Below are positions 18,873 through 27,535 of a DNA stretch of 64,000 nucleotides, in pieces. Source of the DNA: Rhizobium sp. 16-449-1b. Lineage in GTDB: Bacteria > Pseudomonadota > Alphaproteobacteria > Rhizobiales > Rhizobiaceae. The notes beneath the pieces were generated by a model, which ran no database searches, was not told the DNA's origin, and was given only the letters and a program-made list of their open reading frames with translations. Location: positions 124,001-188,000 of the forward strand of contig NZ_JAGHMH010000026.1 in assembly GCF_017741935.1 (NCBI RefSeq), given 5' to 3'. The position numbers were made by a program, and so were the translations under genes. Position 1 is the first letter of the stretch. Each line of letters begins with the position of its first letter.

Positions 18873-20627
18873 ATGCATATCATGAAGGTCGATCCGCGCT
18901 CGTTGAAGGACAATCCGGACAATACCCGGCAATCCAAATCCACCCCGCAGGCCGATGCGCTGCTGCTCGCCACCATCAAGGCCGTCGGCATCATCCAGCC
19001 GCCCGTCATTTTTCCCGAAGTTGGTGGTGGGAACGGCTACGTCATTGAAGCCGGTCATCGTCGCACCCGCATGGCCATCGCCGCAGGCCTCGAGGAAATC
19101 GAGGTGCTCGTCGTCGAAGCCGCAAACGACAATGGCGCCATGCGGTCGATGGTCGAGAACATTGCGCGCGAACCGCTGAACCCGGTCGACCAGTGGCGCG
19201 GCATCGAACGCCTGGTCGCACTCGACTGGACCGAGGAAGCAATTGCGGTGGCACTCGCCCTGCCCGTCCGGCAAATCCGCAAGCTGCGCCTGCTCGCCAA
19301 CGTCCTACCGGCGATGCTCGACCAGATGGCGTTCGGCGACATGCCGAATGAGCAGCAGCTCCGCACGATCGCGGCAGCACACCTCGATGAGCAGAAGGAG
19401 GTCTGGAAGGCGCAGAAGCCGAAGAAGGGCCAGCCCGCCGCATGGTGGCAGATTGCCAACGCGCTGAGCAAGACCCGGATGTATGCCAAGGATGCGAGCT
19501 TCGGTGACGATCTCAGAGAAGCCTACGGCATCGAATGGATCGAGGATCTGTTCGCTCCCGCGGACGAGGACAGCCGCTACACCACCAATGTCGAAGCCTA
19601 TCTCGGCGCCCAGCAGGAGTGGATGACGAACAATCTGCCCAAGAAGGGAATGATCGCCGAGGTTTCTCAATGGGGCGAGGTGAAGCTGCCGCAAAAGGCA
19701 AGCCGCGTCTATGGCAAGCCCGGCAAGGGTGACCACACCGCCATGTATCTGGATCGGAACGGCAAGGTTCAAACCGTGCATTACCGGATGCCCGAGGAGA
19801 AGAAGACCAAGGGCAAGGGAGCGGTCGTCGGAGGTGGCGACACCGCTGGCGAGGATGCGATCGACGGGCCGAAGCAGCGTCCCGACGTCACGCAGAAGGG
19901 CCTCGATATGATCGGCGACCTCAGGACCGACGCGCTGCACGAGGCGCTCGCCCGCGCACCGATCGAGGACGACACGCTGATGGCCCTCCTTGTCCTCGCC
20001 TTTGCCGGCATGAATGTCCGGGTTGACTCCGGGGCAAACGACCACGTCTTCGGCGCGAAGCGGTTCGCCCGCCATGCGGCTCGGTTGCTCGACGCTGACG
20101 GCAAGCTCGCCTTCGACCGCGACACCTTGCGGGTTTCCACCCGCTCGATGCTGGTCGATGTGCTGTCGTGCCGCCGAGGCATGTCGAACAGCGGCATCGT
20201 GTCGCGCATAGCCGGCGACGCCATCGGCGCGGACGGATACCTCCCGAACATGGGCACAGAAGACTTCCTGCTTTGCCTGTCGCGGCAGGCGCTCGAGGCT
20301 TCGTGCGAGGGCACCTCGGTTCTCCCCCGCCCGAGGGTCCGCGAGACCCGTGCCGCACTGGTCGAGCACTTCAAGCAAGGGCATTTCGTCCATCCGGCCG
20401 CCCTGTTTGCCCCCGATCCGAAGGATCTCGCCGAACTGATCAAGCAGGGCGAGGTCGTGGAGGATTACGATACGGTGACCTCCGAGGAAACAACGGATCG
20501 CCTCGAAGGCGAACTTGCTGACGGCAGCGTCGCCGGCGAGGAGGCCGATTTTGCTGTCGCCGATCCGGAAGCCGGTGACGGCGCCGACGACGCGGTCGAG
20601 ACCGCCTACGGCATCGCGGCCGAATAG
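18873..20627 (+). CDS. ParB/RepB/Spo0J-family protein, large plasmid type
   Basis: 584 residues. The N-terminal ParB/Srx domain (about 1-100) has DNPDNTR, IKAVGIIQPPVIFPE and the box-II-like GHRRTRMAIAAGLEEIEV. It is followed by ENIAREPLNPVDQWRGIERL and a helix-turn-helix region. The long C-terminal part (about 250-584) is not typical of chromosomal ParB. The start at 18873 is chosen for GAAGAGGAAAA upstream. No parA is adjacent, and the gene lies among transfer-establishment genes. It is thus probably not a partition protein but one of the ParB-like nuclease/CTPase-fold proteins common in conjugative leading regions. That role is inference. Confidence 0.82.
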   Translation: MHIMKVDPRSLKDNPDNTRQSKSTPQADALLLATIKAVGIIQPPVIFPEVGGGNGYVIEAGHRRTRMAIAAGLEEIEVLVVEAANDNGAMRSMVENIAREPLNPVDQWRGIERLVALDWTEEAIAVALALPVRQIRKLRLLANVLPAMLDQMAFGDMPNEQQLRTIAAAHLDEQKEVWKAQKPKKGQPAAWWQIANALSKTRMYAKDASFGDDLREAYGIEWIEDLFAPADEDSRYTTNVEAYLGAQQEWMTNNLPKKGMIAEVSQWGEVKLPQKASRVYGKPGKGDHTAMYLDRNGKVQTVHYRMPEEKKTKGKGAVVGGGDTAGEDAIDGPKQRPDVTQKGLDMIGDLRTDALHEALARAPIEDDTLMALLVLAFAGMNVRVDSGANDHVFGAKRFARHAARLLDADGKLAFDRDTLRVSTRSMLVDVLSCRRGMSNSGIVSRIAGDAIGADGYLPNMGTEDFLLCLSRQALEASCEGTSVLPRPRVRETRAALVEHFKQGHFVHPAALFAPDPKDLAELIKQGEVVEDYDTVTSEETTDRLEGELADGSVAGEEADFAVADPEAGDGADDAVETAYGIAAE

Positions 20628-20659
20628 CCGAAGCCCTCCCATCTTTTCCGATCGATCCC

Positions 20660-20685
20660 CCGCCGCCGGCCATCACCGGCGGCGG
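20660..20685 (+). terminator. Hairpin terminator after ParB-like gene
   Basis: Perfect 10-bp stem CCGCCGCCGG / CCGGCGGCGG with a 6-base loop, 32 bases after the stop and followed by TTCGTTTCC. Confidence 0.6.
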
Positions 20686-20726
20686 TTCGTTTCCATGAAC
20701 ACCGCAGAATTTCAAGGAGATGTCCA

Positions 20727-21200
20727 ATGTCTGCGTCCCTGATCTACGATCTCGTCCCGATCGGCTCCATCATTGCCTGGTCCGATGGCACACCCCGCCC
20801 GCCCGAGCGCTTCAAGAAGAAGCTCGCGGCCTGGCAGACGCGCAACAGCAAGGGCCGGCTGATCCGCAAGGAGGGTCCGCGCTCCGGAAACTACAACTCG
20901 CCTGGCTATTTCACACTGCATGAGGCGGATTTCGGCGGGAAAAACACCATCGTCATGCGCATTCACCGAACCTTCGGCCTCGACTCCGATCTCACCTTCA
21001 AGGTGCTCGAGCGCCCCGCCCTCGGTTCGATCCGCGTCTTCGATCGCGCCGGTTCGAACGCGGAACTTGTCCATCTCGCGGACAATCGCGAGGCGGCCGC
21101 GGTCTGGCTGCAAGAACACGGCTATCCGAACGCCGTGCTCGAAGAGGTGACCGCCGACGAGGTTGCGGCTGCTCAGGTCGAAGGGAGGGCCGCCGCATGA
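20727..21200 (+). CDS. Conserved hypothetical protein, 157 residues
   Basis: AAGGAG ribosome site eight bases before the ATG. The sequence begins MSASLIYDLVPIGSIIAWSD and contains the basic block RFKKKLAAWQTRNSKGRLIR, then GPRSGNYNSPGYFTLHEADF. It looks soluble, with no membrane segment. Its ATGA overlap with the next gene shows translational coupling. I do not recognise the family; the three genes 20727-22422 form one unit. Confidence 0.75.
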   Translation: MSASLIYDLVPIGSIIAWSDGTPRPPERFKKKLAAWQTRNSKGRLIRKEGPRSGNYNSPGYFTLHEADFGGKNTIVMRIHRTFGLDSDLTFKVLERPALGSIRVFDRAGSNAELVHLADNREAAAVWLQEHGYPNAVLEEVTADEVAAAQVEGRAAA

Positions 21201-22090
21201 GGACCTCAGAACTTCAGCATGAGCCGGTATCGGCTTTAGAGGATTTGGACGTGGAATTCGGCGTCAGCGCCGACGGATTTCCGGTCGCCCGGATCGGCGA
21301 TACGCATCTGGCAATGATGCCGGCGCGCGATGGCGCGAGCTTCCTCGCGAGCGCTTGGCGGCTCGTCCATCCGCTTTCCGAGCTGACGCGCGCAGATTTC
21401 TACGGTCACGATGGCCGCCTCGAGGATGAGGCGGCTTTTCGCGCCCGGGTCTTCGAGACGGCCCAGCACAAGCGCGAGTTATCCGCCCTGAGGCGGATCC
21501 AGACCCGCATGACGGCCAGTACGCCCTGGGGACCGTCGCAGCTTGCGACCGTCTACGCGGAGGGGATCGTGTCCCATATGACGGCTGGCCATGGCGGGTT
21601 TCATCTGTCGGCCGAACGGAATCTTCGCGTCTCCCCGTTGCTGCGAAAGTCCTCGCACTGGTACGAGGAGGATGCCGAATGGGCCATCGTCGCCCTCTCC
21701 TTCCCGGAGCTCTTCACCTCATACGAGCGCAAAGGTGCGGACGAGACATTCCGCAACAGCTGGCCGACCGCATGGGAAGAGATCCACGGGCGCGAACTCG
21801 GGTCCGGCCAATCCTGGACGAAGGACCGGCAAGCCTTCGAGCGCAGGCATGCCGGCGACTGGGTCGTCGTCTCGGCGATCTATTCCAGCCACTATGCCGA
21901 TATGACGGAGGTGGTCGCCACGCGCGGCGGCATGCGGGACCAACGTGCCGACGAGCGGCGCTTTCTTGTTCCGAGCGCCGAATATGCAACCCGCGGGCCG
22001 TTCGGCTTCGTCATCGATGAACAACGTCACGCCGTCTATGACGGTCCTTCGGACTTCATCGGCTGGCAGTGGCGGAGGACCGGGACATGA
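21197..22090 (+). CDS. DUF7007-like conserved protein
   Basis: 297 residues, starting in a 4-base overlap with the previous gene. The central part contains STPWGPSQLATVYAEGIVSH, GHGGFHLSAERN and WYEEDAEWAIVALSFPELF, which I associate with DUF7007 proteins of alphaproteobacterial plasmids. No catalytic motif is obvious. The next gene overlaps its stop by 4 bases. Function unknown. Confidence 0.7.
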   Translation: MRTSELQHEPVSALEDLDVEFGVSADGFPVARIGDTHLAMMPARDGASFLASAWRLVHPLSELTRADFYGHDGRLEDEAAFRARVFETAQHKRELSALRRIQTRMTASTPWGPSQLATVYAEGIVSHMTAGHGGFHLSAERNLRVSPLLRKSSHWYEEDAEWAIVALSFPELFTSYERKGADETFRNSWPTAWEEIHGRELGSGQSWTKDRQAFERRHAGDWVVVSAIYSSHYADMTEVVATRGGMRDQRADERRFLVPSAEYATRGPFGFVIDEQRHAVYDGPSDFIGWQWRRTGT

Positions 22091-22422
22091 CCCCGATCAG
22101 TCCGTGGGTGCTCCTTTCCCGCATGGAGGCGGCGCGTCGTCAGACGCGCCATCATCTCGATCTCGTCCATCGGCAGATTGCCACACGCGCTGAGCGCCTG
22201 GCCGTGACCGAAAAGGCGAAAGCCAAAAACCGCACGCACAAGCGCTCCGGCTCACGATGGACTCGGTCGGATGAGATGCTGTTTCAGGATCACCTCGATC
22301 GCCTGTCATTCGAACGTCGCGGCGAACTCGAGGCGCTCATCCGGAAACTGGAGCGTCAGGACCGTGCCATCACCACGCTACGGCTGAAGCTCGGTGACGC
22401 GGTTTGGCGAGAGGCAGCGTGA
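22087..22422 (+). CDS. Small basic coiled-coil protein, unknown
   Basis: 111 residues starting MTPISPWVLLSRMEAARRQT in a 4-base overlap with the preceding gene. It is rich in Arg/Lys/Glu with heptad-like spacing (ELEALIRKLERQDRAITTLR), suggesting helical coiled coil and possible nucleic-acid binding. No family recognised. Confidence 0.6.
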   Translation: MTPISPWVLLSRMEAARRQTRHHLDLVHRQIATRAERLAVTEKAKAKNRTHKRSGSRWTRSDEMLFQDHLDRLSFERRGELEALIRKLERQDRAITTLRLKLGDAVWREAA

Positions 22423-22808
22423 GAGGCAGCCGCCGGCAGCGCATTTGCGGAGTGTGCCCGCGTATTGGTGAGAGGCATTGCGAGGATGGCCATCGTTTCC
22501 CACATTCGGTTTCGGGGAGAGTCTCAGCCCCGTGCCGGCCTGCCCTTCGTGTTCGTTGCGGTCTGAACCGGCGGCCGGTCGTTTCAAGGCCGCTTTCGCG
22601 CCGCGGTGCGGCCAAAACAGCCTCGCTGCGCAAAGCGAACCCGCGTCCCGCGCAGGGTGCCCCCGCTTGGTCGCAAGCCCGCTCCGCTCGCTCAGCCGCT
22701 CCGGACCTGTGAAATCGCCCGTCCCTCGCCGGTTCCTTTTGACCGCACCGAAGGGCAGACCGGCACGGGGCCGGAACCGCTTCGGACCAAACCGAAAAGG
22801 AAACCGTT
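22423..22808. other. 386-base GC-rich leader with hairpins
   Basis: No supported gene. It contains CGTCCCGCGCAGGG (about 22650), matching a string in the leader at about 18704, and TTGACC about 70 bases before the next start codon, followed by small inverted repeats. Probably a structured promoter/leader region of the next gene. Confidence 0.45.
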
Positions 22809-23396
22809 ATGGCCAAGCCCGCGACCCCCAACCGCTCTTCCGCCCGCGTCGTGCAACTCCGCAAGGGTGCGACCCTCGAAATGGTCCGCCTCACCTGCCC
22901 CGACAGCGCCCAGGCGCTCAAGATCGCCGAAAGCTTCGGAACCGCACTGGTCGACAGCGACGGCATCCGCGACCTGCATGAGCGACTGATCAATGAGACC
23001 GCCGACAGCCTGGCGGAGGGCCTCGGCGAACGGGCGATGCAGATCCATCTCCAGCGCATCGTCGGCGCCTTCGTCGGATCGGCACATGGCGCCGGGCAGT
23101 TCTACTCTCGTGCGGTCACAGAAGCCCGCGACGCCACGGCGAAGGCGTCCAACGATGCCCGCGACGAGGATCTCGATGGTCCCGTTGGCTACGACAGCGC
23201 CGCCCAGCGCAAGCGCGAGTTCGCGGCCGACATGGGTGTCCAGGCTCATGCGCTCAGGATGGCGGCCGAGGGCGCCGTCGCAGCCTACGAGCAGGTCGTC
23301 GGCGAGACCTGGAAGCCCTTCGATCGCCCGGTCGAAAACCCCGGCGCCAATCTCGACCGCAAGGCGGCCGAAGCGCAAATGGCCGCCCTCGGGTAA
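22809..23396 (+). CDS. Conserved hypothetical protein, 195 residues
   Basis: Begins MAKPATPNRSSARVVQLRKG and contains SAQALKIAESFGTALVDSDG, then a helical alanine-rich C-terminal half with FVGSAHGAGQFYSRAVTEAR. AAAAGGAAA lies before the ATG. No membrane segment or known motif. It is followed by a clear terminator, so it is probably a single-gene unit. Function unknown. Confidence 0.7.
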   Translation: MAKPATPNRSSARVVQLRKGATLEMVRLTCPDSAQALKIAESFGTALVDSDGIRDLHERLINETADSLAEGLGERAMQIHLQRIVGAFVGSAHGAGQFYSRAVTEARDATAKASNDARDEDLDGPVGYDSAAQRKREFAADMGVQAHALRMAAEGAVAAYEQVVGETWKPFDRPVENPGANLDRKAAEAQMAALG

Positions 23397-23709
23397 AGCG
23401 GCCCGGGCGGCGCCCACGTGCCGCCCTACCCTCATCTTTCCAGCTTCCATCGGCCGGCTCCCAAGAGGGGCCGGCCTTTCCGCATGTCGCGCTGCCCCAG
23501 GGGAAAAACAGGCAAGGAAATGAGGAACCGGCCTATCGCGGCCCGTCCCTGTCGGCGGTCCTGCAGGAGCCCGGCTTGTGAGGTGCAACGGCTTCGCCGT
23601 CCTCCACGCTGTTTCGGCCGTTCCGGTGCGCTCCAAGCCCTTCCGCTCCTGCCCTCGGACCTCCGCGACGGGCCGCGATAGGCGCGGCTCGGAATAGGAG
23701 GTTTGAGAC
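23397..23709. other. 313-base leader region before ardC
   Basis: Contains the terminator of the preceding gene at its start and a GC-rich leader. The string GGCAAGGAAATGAGG (about 23512) resembles GGCAAGGAAATGCGAGG upstream of the Toprim gene (about 10449). CAACGGCTTCGCCGT forms a small hairpin. Confidence 0.45.
23452..23476 (+). terminator. Hairpin terminator
   Basis: GGCCGGCTC / GAGGGGCCGGCC stem with one mismatch followed by TTTCC, 56 bases after the stop of the 195-residue protein gene. Confidence 0.55.
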
Positions 23710-24636
23710 ATGAACAGGAAAACCGAAGGCGAACGCGGCGATATCTACACGAGGATCACCGACCGGATCGTTGCCGATCTGGAAAAAGGGGTTCGTCCCT
23801 GGATGAAGCCGTGGAGCGTAGCCAACACTCAAGGCAGGATTACGCGGCCGCTACGGCACAACGGGCAGCCCTATTCGGGCATGAACGTTCTCCTTCTATG
23901 GTCCGAGGGGATGGCGAGAGGTTTCGCCTCTCCGGTGTGGATGACCTTCAAGCAAGCGCGGGAGCTCGGAGCCGTGGTTCGCAAGGGCGAAACCGGCTCG
24001 ACTGTGGTGTTCGCGAGCCGCTTCACCAAATCGGAAACCGACGGCAATGGCAAGGAGGTCGACCGGGAGATCCCTTTCCTGAAGGCGTATTCTGTGTTCA
24101 ATGTGGACCAGATCGACGGTCTGCCGGACCATCACTACCATCGTCCGGAACCGACTCTCGATCCGGTCGAGCGGATAGAGAATGCCGATCGCTTCTTCCG
24201 CAACACCGGCGCCGTTATCCGCCATGGCGGGACGCAAGCCTACTATTCGCCGGTGACCGACCATATCCAGATGCCGCCGTTCCAGACCTTCCGCGATGCG
24301 GCTTCCTACACGGCAACGCTGAGTCATGAGGCAACGCACTGGACCGCGAACCCGCGGCGCGTGGGCCGCGATCTCAGCCGTTATGCCAAGGACAAGAGCG
24401 AGCGCGCCCGCGAGGAACTCATTGCCGAGCTCGGCAGCTGCTTCCTATGCGCCGACCTTGGAATCGTACCGGAGCTCGAGCCACGGCCCGATCACGCGTC
24501 GTACCTTGCCTCATGGCTCGCCGTGCTTTCCGAAGACAGGCGGGCGATTTTTCAGGCGGCCGCTCATGCGCAGAGGGCAGTCACCTTCCTGCACGATCTG
24601 CAGCCTGATGCAGCTGATGAGAAAGTCGCGGCTTAA
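23710..24636 (+). CDS. ardC: ArdC-like antirestriction protein (ssDNA-binding, zincin-like)
   Basis: 308 residues. The N-terminal ssDNA-binding domain (about 1-130) includes DIYTRITDRIVADLEKGVRP, WMKPW and the RNGQPYSGMNVLLLW-like stretch. The C-terminal metallopeptidase-like domain (about 150-300) has the zinc motif LSHEATHW (HExxH) and the downstream RAREELIAELGSCFLCADLG, whose Glu is expected as third ligand. AGGAGG lies upstream of the ATG. ArdC of plasmid pSa protects entering single-stranded DNA against restriction endonucleases. Its position on the inferred leading side of oriT fits that role. Confidence 0.88.
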   Translation: MNRKTEGERGDIYTRITDRIVADLEKGVRPWMKPWSVANTQGRITRPLRHNGQPYSGMNVLLLWSEGMARGFASPVWMTFKQARELGAVVRKGETGSTVVFASRFTKSETDGNGKEVDREIPFLKAYSVFNVDQIDGLPDHHYHRPEPTLDPVERIENADRFFRNTGAVIRHGGTQAYYSPVTDHIQMPPFQTFRDAASYTATLSHEATHWTANPRRVGRDLSRYAKDKSERAREELIAELGSCFLCADLGIVPELEPRPDHASYLASWLAVLSEDRRAIFQAAAHAQRAVTFLHDLQPDAADEKVAA

Positions 24637-24639
24637 AAA

Positions 24640-24816
24640 TCAGCGTCGGTCGTTGCATCCGCCAACGGCCGACACCTCTCTCGGCTCTCTCTGCTTGAGC
24701 GCGCCCTGATCTGGTGTCAGGTCCAGCTTGCCCCAGATCGAGGTTTTGCGGTCGGTCGGTTTGAGCTTTCGGGATTGCTTGATTTCGACGGTAAACGGCT
24801 TTGTCTGCTGACGCAT
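24640..24816 (-). CDS. Small basic protein, 58 residues, unknown
   Basis: Minus-strand frame MRQQTKPFTVEIKQSRKLKP continuing TDRKTSIWGKLDLTPDQGAL to ...GGCNDRR. A perfect GGAGG lies 6 bases before the ATG, which supports real translation. It is convergent with ardC, with only 3 bases between the stops. No family recognised. It is one of the few minus-strand genes in this region. Confidence 0.55.
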   Translation of the reverse strand: MRQQTKPFTVEIKQSRKLKPTDRKTSIWGKLDLTPDQGALKQREPREVSAVGGCNDRR

Positions 24817-25270
24817 GTATCCTCCAGGCGACGAATCGCGAGCACACGATACCGGGTTGATTACTGGAGGCAACTCCCACTCTGGCCGGTCCGTCGCCAC
24901 CGAATTGCGGCTCTGGCATTGCGATAGAGAAACGGTTCGACCACAGCAATGTTCCGCTGGGTGAGGCGGTGGCAGGTTGCCATCAGCGTGTTCCTCTTGA
25001 CCCGTCGGCATAGGCCACGTCCTTTGCGGGCTCGATGAGGCATGTCTGATCGGGGAGCGGCTTCGCCTCGATCGTCTTCCCGCAACGGCCATGCAAAACT
25101 TTCTTCCCCTGGCGGCTACGCCGCCATTCCTCGCGCGGCAACAAAGTTTCTCCCGGCCGCCCTCCATTCCATTCCGGCCTTATCAGGTGCGGTCCGATCG
25201 TCCCCGATCCTTGCGACAGCCATCGAGGCCGCGAAGGGCGCGGCCCGAAACCAACGAAAGGAACACGAAA
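24817..25270. other. 454-base region holding the first copy of the DUF736 leader
   Basis: No supported gene. From 25027 the sequence is repeated at 26911. It holds complementary AT arms AAACTTT (25096-25102) and AAAGTTT (25143-25149) around a GGCGG-CTACG-CCGCC hairpin, and a TTG-containing -35-like block about 60 bases before the start codon. Confidence 0.5.
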
Positions 25271-25614
25271 ATGGCAACGATCGGCACCTTCACCTCCACC
25301 GAAACCGGCTTCAACGGCTCGATCCGCACGCTTGCCCTCAACGTCAAGGCCCGCATCGCCCGCATCGAGAACCCCTCCGACAAGGGCCCGCACTACCGCA
25401 TCTACGCCGGCAATGTCGAGCTCGGTGCGGCCTGGCAGAAGCGCTCCGAGCAGGACCGCGACTACTTCTCGGTCAAGCTGGACGACCCGAGCTTCCCCGC
25501 TCCGATCTACGCAACCCTCACCGAAGTCGAAGGCGAGGACGGCTACCAGCTGATCTGGTCCCGCCCCAACCGGGATTGAGATCCGGACGAGGCCCCGCTC
25601 GCCAAGGCGGGGCC
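25027..25614 (+). repeat. Direct repeat copy 1 (leader + DUF736 gene + terminator)
   Basis: Starts at GCGGGCTCGATGAGGCATG and ends in the terminator stem. Nearly the same sequence recurs at 26911-27570 on the same strand. The coding part is almost identical; the leader differs by small insertions in copy 2. Confidence 0.85.
25271..25579 (+). CDS. DUF736 protein, copy 1
   Basis: 102 residues beginning MATIGTFTSTETGFNGSIRT and containing ARIARIENPSDKGPHYRIYA and ELGAAWQKRSEQDRDYFSVK. These are the hallmarks of DUF736, a family very common on rhizobial and other proteobacterial conjugative elements. GAAAGGAACACGAAA precedes the ATG. It differs from copy 2 at a single residue (Phe versus Leu in DYFSVKL). 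The family's function is not established; single-strand or nucleic-acid binding has been guessed. Confidence 0.92.
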   Translation: MATIGTFTSTETGFNGSIRTLALNVKARIARIENPSDKGPHYRIYAGNVELGAAWQKRSEQDRDYFSVKLDDPSFPAPIYATLTEVEGEDGYQLIWSRPNRD

Positions 25615-25616
25615 TC
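25589..25616 (+). terminator. Terminator of DUF736 copy 1
   Basis: Perfect 10-bp stem GAGGCCCCGC / GCGGGGCCTC with loop TCGCCAAG, starting 9 bases after the stop codon. Confidence 0.75.
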
Positions 25617-25674
25617 CTCCCGACAACAGGGCGACCTCCTTCGTGCCGCGGCTTTTTCCCGTTCGTTCTTCCAT

Positions 25675-25751
25675 ATTGGATGAAATTGGATGGAAAAATG
25701 GATCTCGCTATGTCATACCCCATTTGGATGGAAACGGATGGGAAAATGGAT
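25675..25751 (+). repeat. Two imperfect GGATG-rich repeats before the fic gene
   Basis: Copies at 25675-25703 and 25722-25751. Both read approximately ATTGGATGGAAA..GATGGAAAATGGAT, so TTGGATG/GGATG occurs about six times in 77 bases. They overlap the possible start codons of the fic gene. They may be operator or translational control sites. Confidence 0.6.
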
Positions 25752-26805
25752 GACGGCGCTCGATCTCTCCAAATTGCGTATCACGCCTGAGATCCTGTCG
25801 TTGATCGCCGAGATTGACGAATTCAAAGGCGCCTGGCGAGCGCTTGGTCGCATCGCACCCGATCGGCTGTCCAGCTTGCGGCGGGTTGCGACGATCGAAA
25901 GCATCGGATCGTCGACACGTATTGAGGGCGCGAAATTAAGCGACCGCGAGGTCGAAAGGCTGCTCTCGAACCTCCGTATCGGCTCGTTCTCCAGCCGAGA
26001 CGAACAGGAGGTTGCCGGCTATGCCGAGGTGATGGAGACGATCTTCTCCGCCTTCGACGCAATCCCGCTTAACGAAAATCACATCCGCCAACTGCATCGG
26101 GATCTGCTCGCGCACTCGGTCAAAGATGAACGACACAGGGGAAACTGGAAAACCCTTGCCAACAACGTCGAAGCCTTCGACGAGGATGGACGAAGTCTGG
26201 GCGTCGTCTTCGCGACAGCCTCCCCTTTCGATACGCCGGGCCGAATGTCGGAACTAGTGGCCTGGCAACAAGCTCAGGAGAAGGATGGCACGTTTCACCC
26301 TCTACTCGTCGTCGCTGTCTTCGTCGTCGTCTTTCTGGAAATCCATCCTTTCCAGGATGGCAATGGCCGACTGTCGCGCGCTCTGACCACTTTGCTGCTT
26401 CTTCGGGCGGGTTATTCCTATGTGCCGTACAGCTCACTGGAAAGTGTTATCGAGCAGAACAAGGAAGCCTATTATCTCGCGCTTCGCCGAACGCAGGGCA
26501 CGATACGAACGGACCAACAGGACTGGAATCCGTGGGTCGAGTTTTTCCTGCGGAGCCTGCAACGCCAGAAGCAGCGTCTCGAGCGCAAGATCGAGCGTGA
26601 GCGCATTCTCCTCGGCGACCTGCCGGAGTTGTCCGTCGCGATCCTCGAACTGGCGCGTGAGCGCGGGCGCGTCACGGTGATGGATGTGGCCAAAGCGACA
26701 GGCGCGAGCCGCAACACCGTCAAGGATCATCTTCGGGCGCTGACCGAGCAGGGACATCTGACCCTCCACGGAGCCGGTCGTGGGACCTGGTACGGCTTAA
26801 GCTGA
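25750..26805 (+). CDS. Fic-family protein (probable AMPylase) with C-terminal winged helix
   Basis: 351 residues from the ATG at 25750; in-frame ATGs at 25690 and 25738 would lengthen it. The Fic active site is EIHPFQDGNGRLSRAL (about residues 197-212), matching HPFxxGNGRxxR. The N-terminal SSTRIEG matches the inhibitory (S/T)xxxE(G/N) motif of class II Fic proteins, with the helix lying before the Fic core. The C-terminal 60 residues form a winged helix (DVAKATGASRNTVKDHLRAL). The enzyme should attach AMP to a target protein under autoinhibition, and the HTH suggests autoregulation. It is bracketed by two direct repeats carrying DUF736 genes. Confidence 0.9.
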   Translation: MTALDLSKLRITPEILSLIAEIDEFKGAWRALGRIAPDRLSSLRRVATIESIGSSTRIEGAKLSDREVERLLSNLRIGSFSSRDEQEVAGYAEVMETIFSAFDAIPLNENHIRQLHRDLLAHSVKDERHRGNWKTLANNVEAFDEDGRSLGVVFATASPFDTPGRMSELVAWQQAQEKDGTFHPLLVVAVFVVVFLEIHPFQDGNGRLSRALTTLLLLRAGYSYVPYSSLESVIEQNKEAYYLALRRTQGTIRTDQQDWNPWVEFFLRSLQRQKQRLERKIERERILLGDLPELSVAILELARERGRVTVMDVAKATGASRNTVKDHLRALTEQGHLTLHGAGRGTWYGLS

Positions 26806-27226
26806 CGCCGGAGCGAAGCGTCCCCCGATCAGCCGAAATCGGAGCTATGGTCCAATTGTGCGCAGCCGCCATTGCCACGTGCCTTTGCCTGATATAGCGG
26901 GGCTCCATTCGCGGGCTCGATGAGGCATGTCTGACCGGAGACCGGCGTCGCCTCGATCGTCCTCCCGCAACGGCCATCCGAAACTTTCTTCCCCTGCGGA
27001 CGCAACCCCACTCGACAGGCCGAGTGGGGACCCCGGCGTGCCGCATTCCTCGCGCAGCAACAAAGTTCCTCCCGGCCGCCCTCCATTTCATTGCGGCCCG
27101 GCAAGCCACCCCACGGCGCGATGCGCAATGGGGACCCCGGGGGTGCGGTCCGATCGTCCCCGGTCCTTTCGACAGCCATCGAGGCCGCGAAGGGCGCGGC
27201 CCGAAACCAACGAAAGGAACACCACA

Positions 27227-27535
27227 ATGGCAACGATCGGCACCTTCACCTCCACCGAAACCGGCTTCAACGGCTCGATCCGCACGCTTGCCCTCAACGT
27301 CAAGGCCCGCATCGCCCGCATCGAAAACCCCTCCGACAAGGGACCGCACTACCGCATCTACGCCGGCAACGTCGAGCTCGGTGCGGCCTGGCAGAAGCGC
27401 TCCGAGCAGGACCGCGACTACCTCTCGGTCAAGCTGGACGACCCGAGCTTCCCCGCTCCGATCTACGCAACCCTCACCGAAGTCGAAGGCGAGGACGGCT
27501 ACCAGCTGATCTGGTCCCGCCCCAACCGGGACTGA
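27227..27535 (+). CDS. DUF736 protein, copy 2
   Basis: 102 residues, identical to copy 1 except Leu for Phe in DYLSVKL. Same leader architecture and the same GAAAGGAACACCACA ribosome region. Near identity at the DNA level shows a recent duplication or gene conversion. Confidence 0.92.
   Translation: MATIGTFTSTETGFNGSIRTLALNVKARIARIENPSDKGPHYRIYAGNVELGAAWQKRSEQDRDYLSVKLDDPSFPAPIYATLTEVEGEDGYQLIWSRPNRD

Noticed and set aside
19305..20642. 445-residue open frame antisense to the ParB-like gene
   Set aside because: Codon-position shadow in high-GC DNA; no motif.
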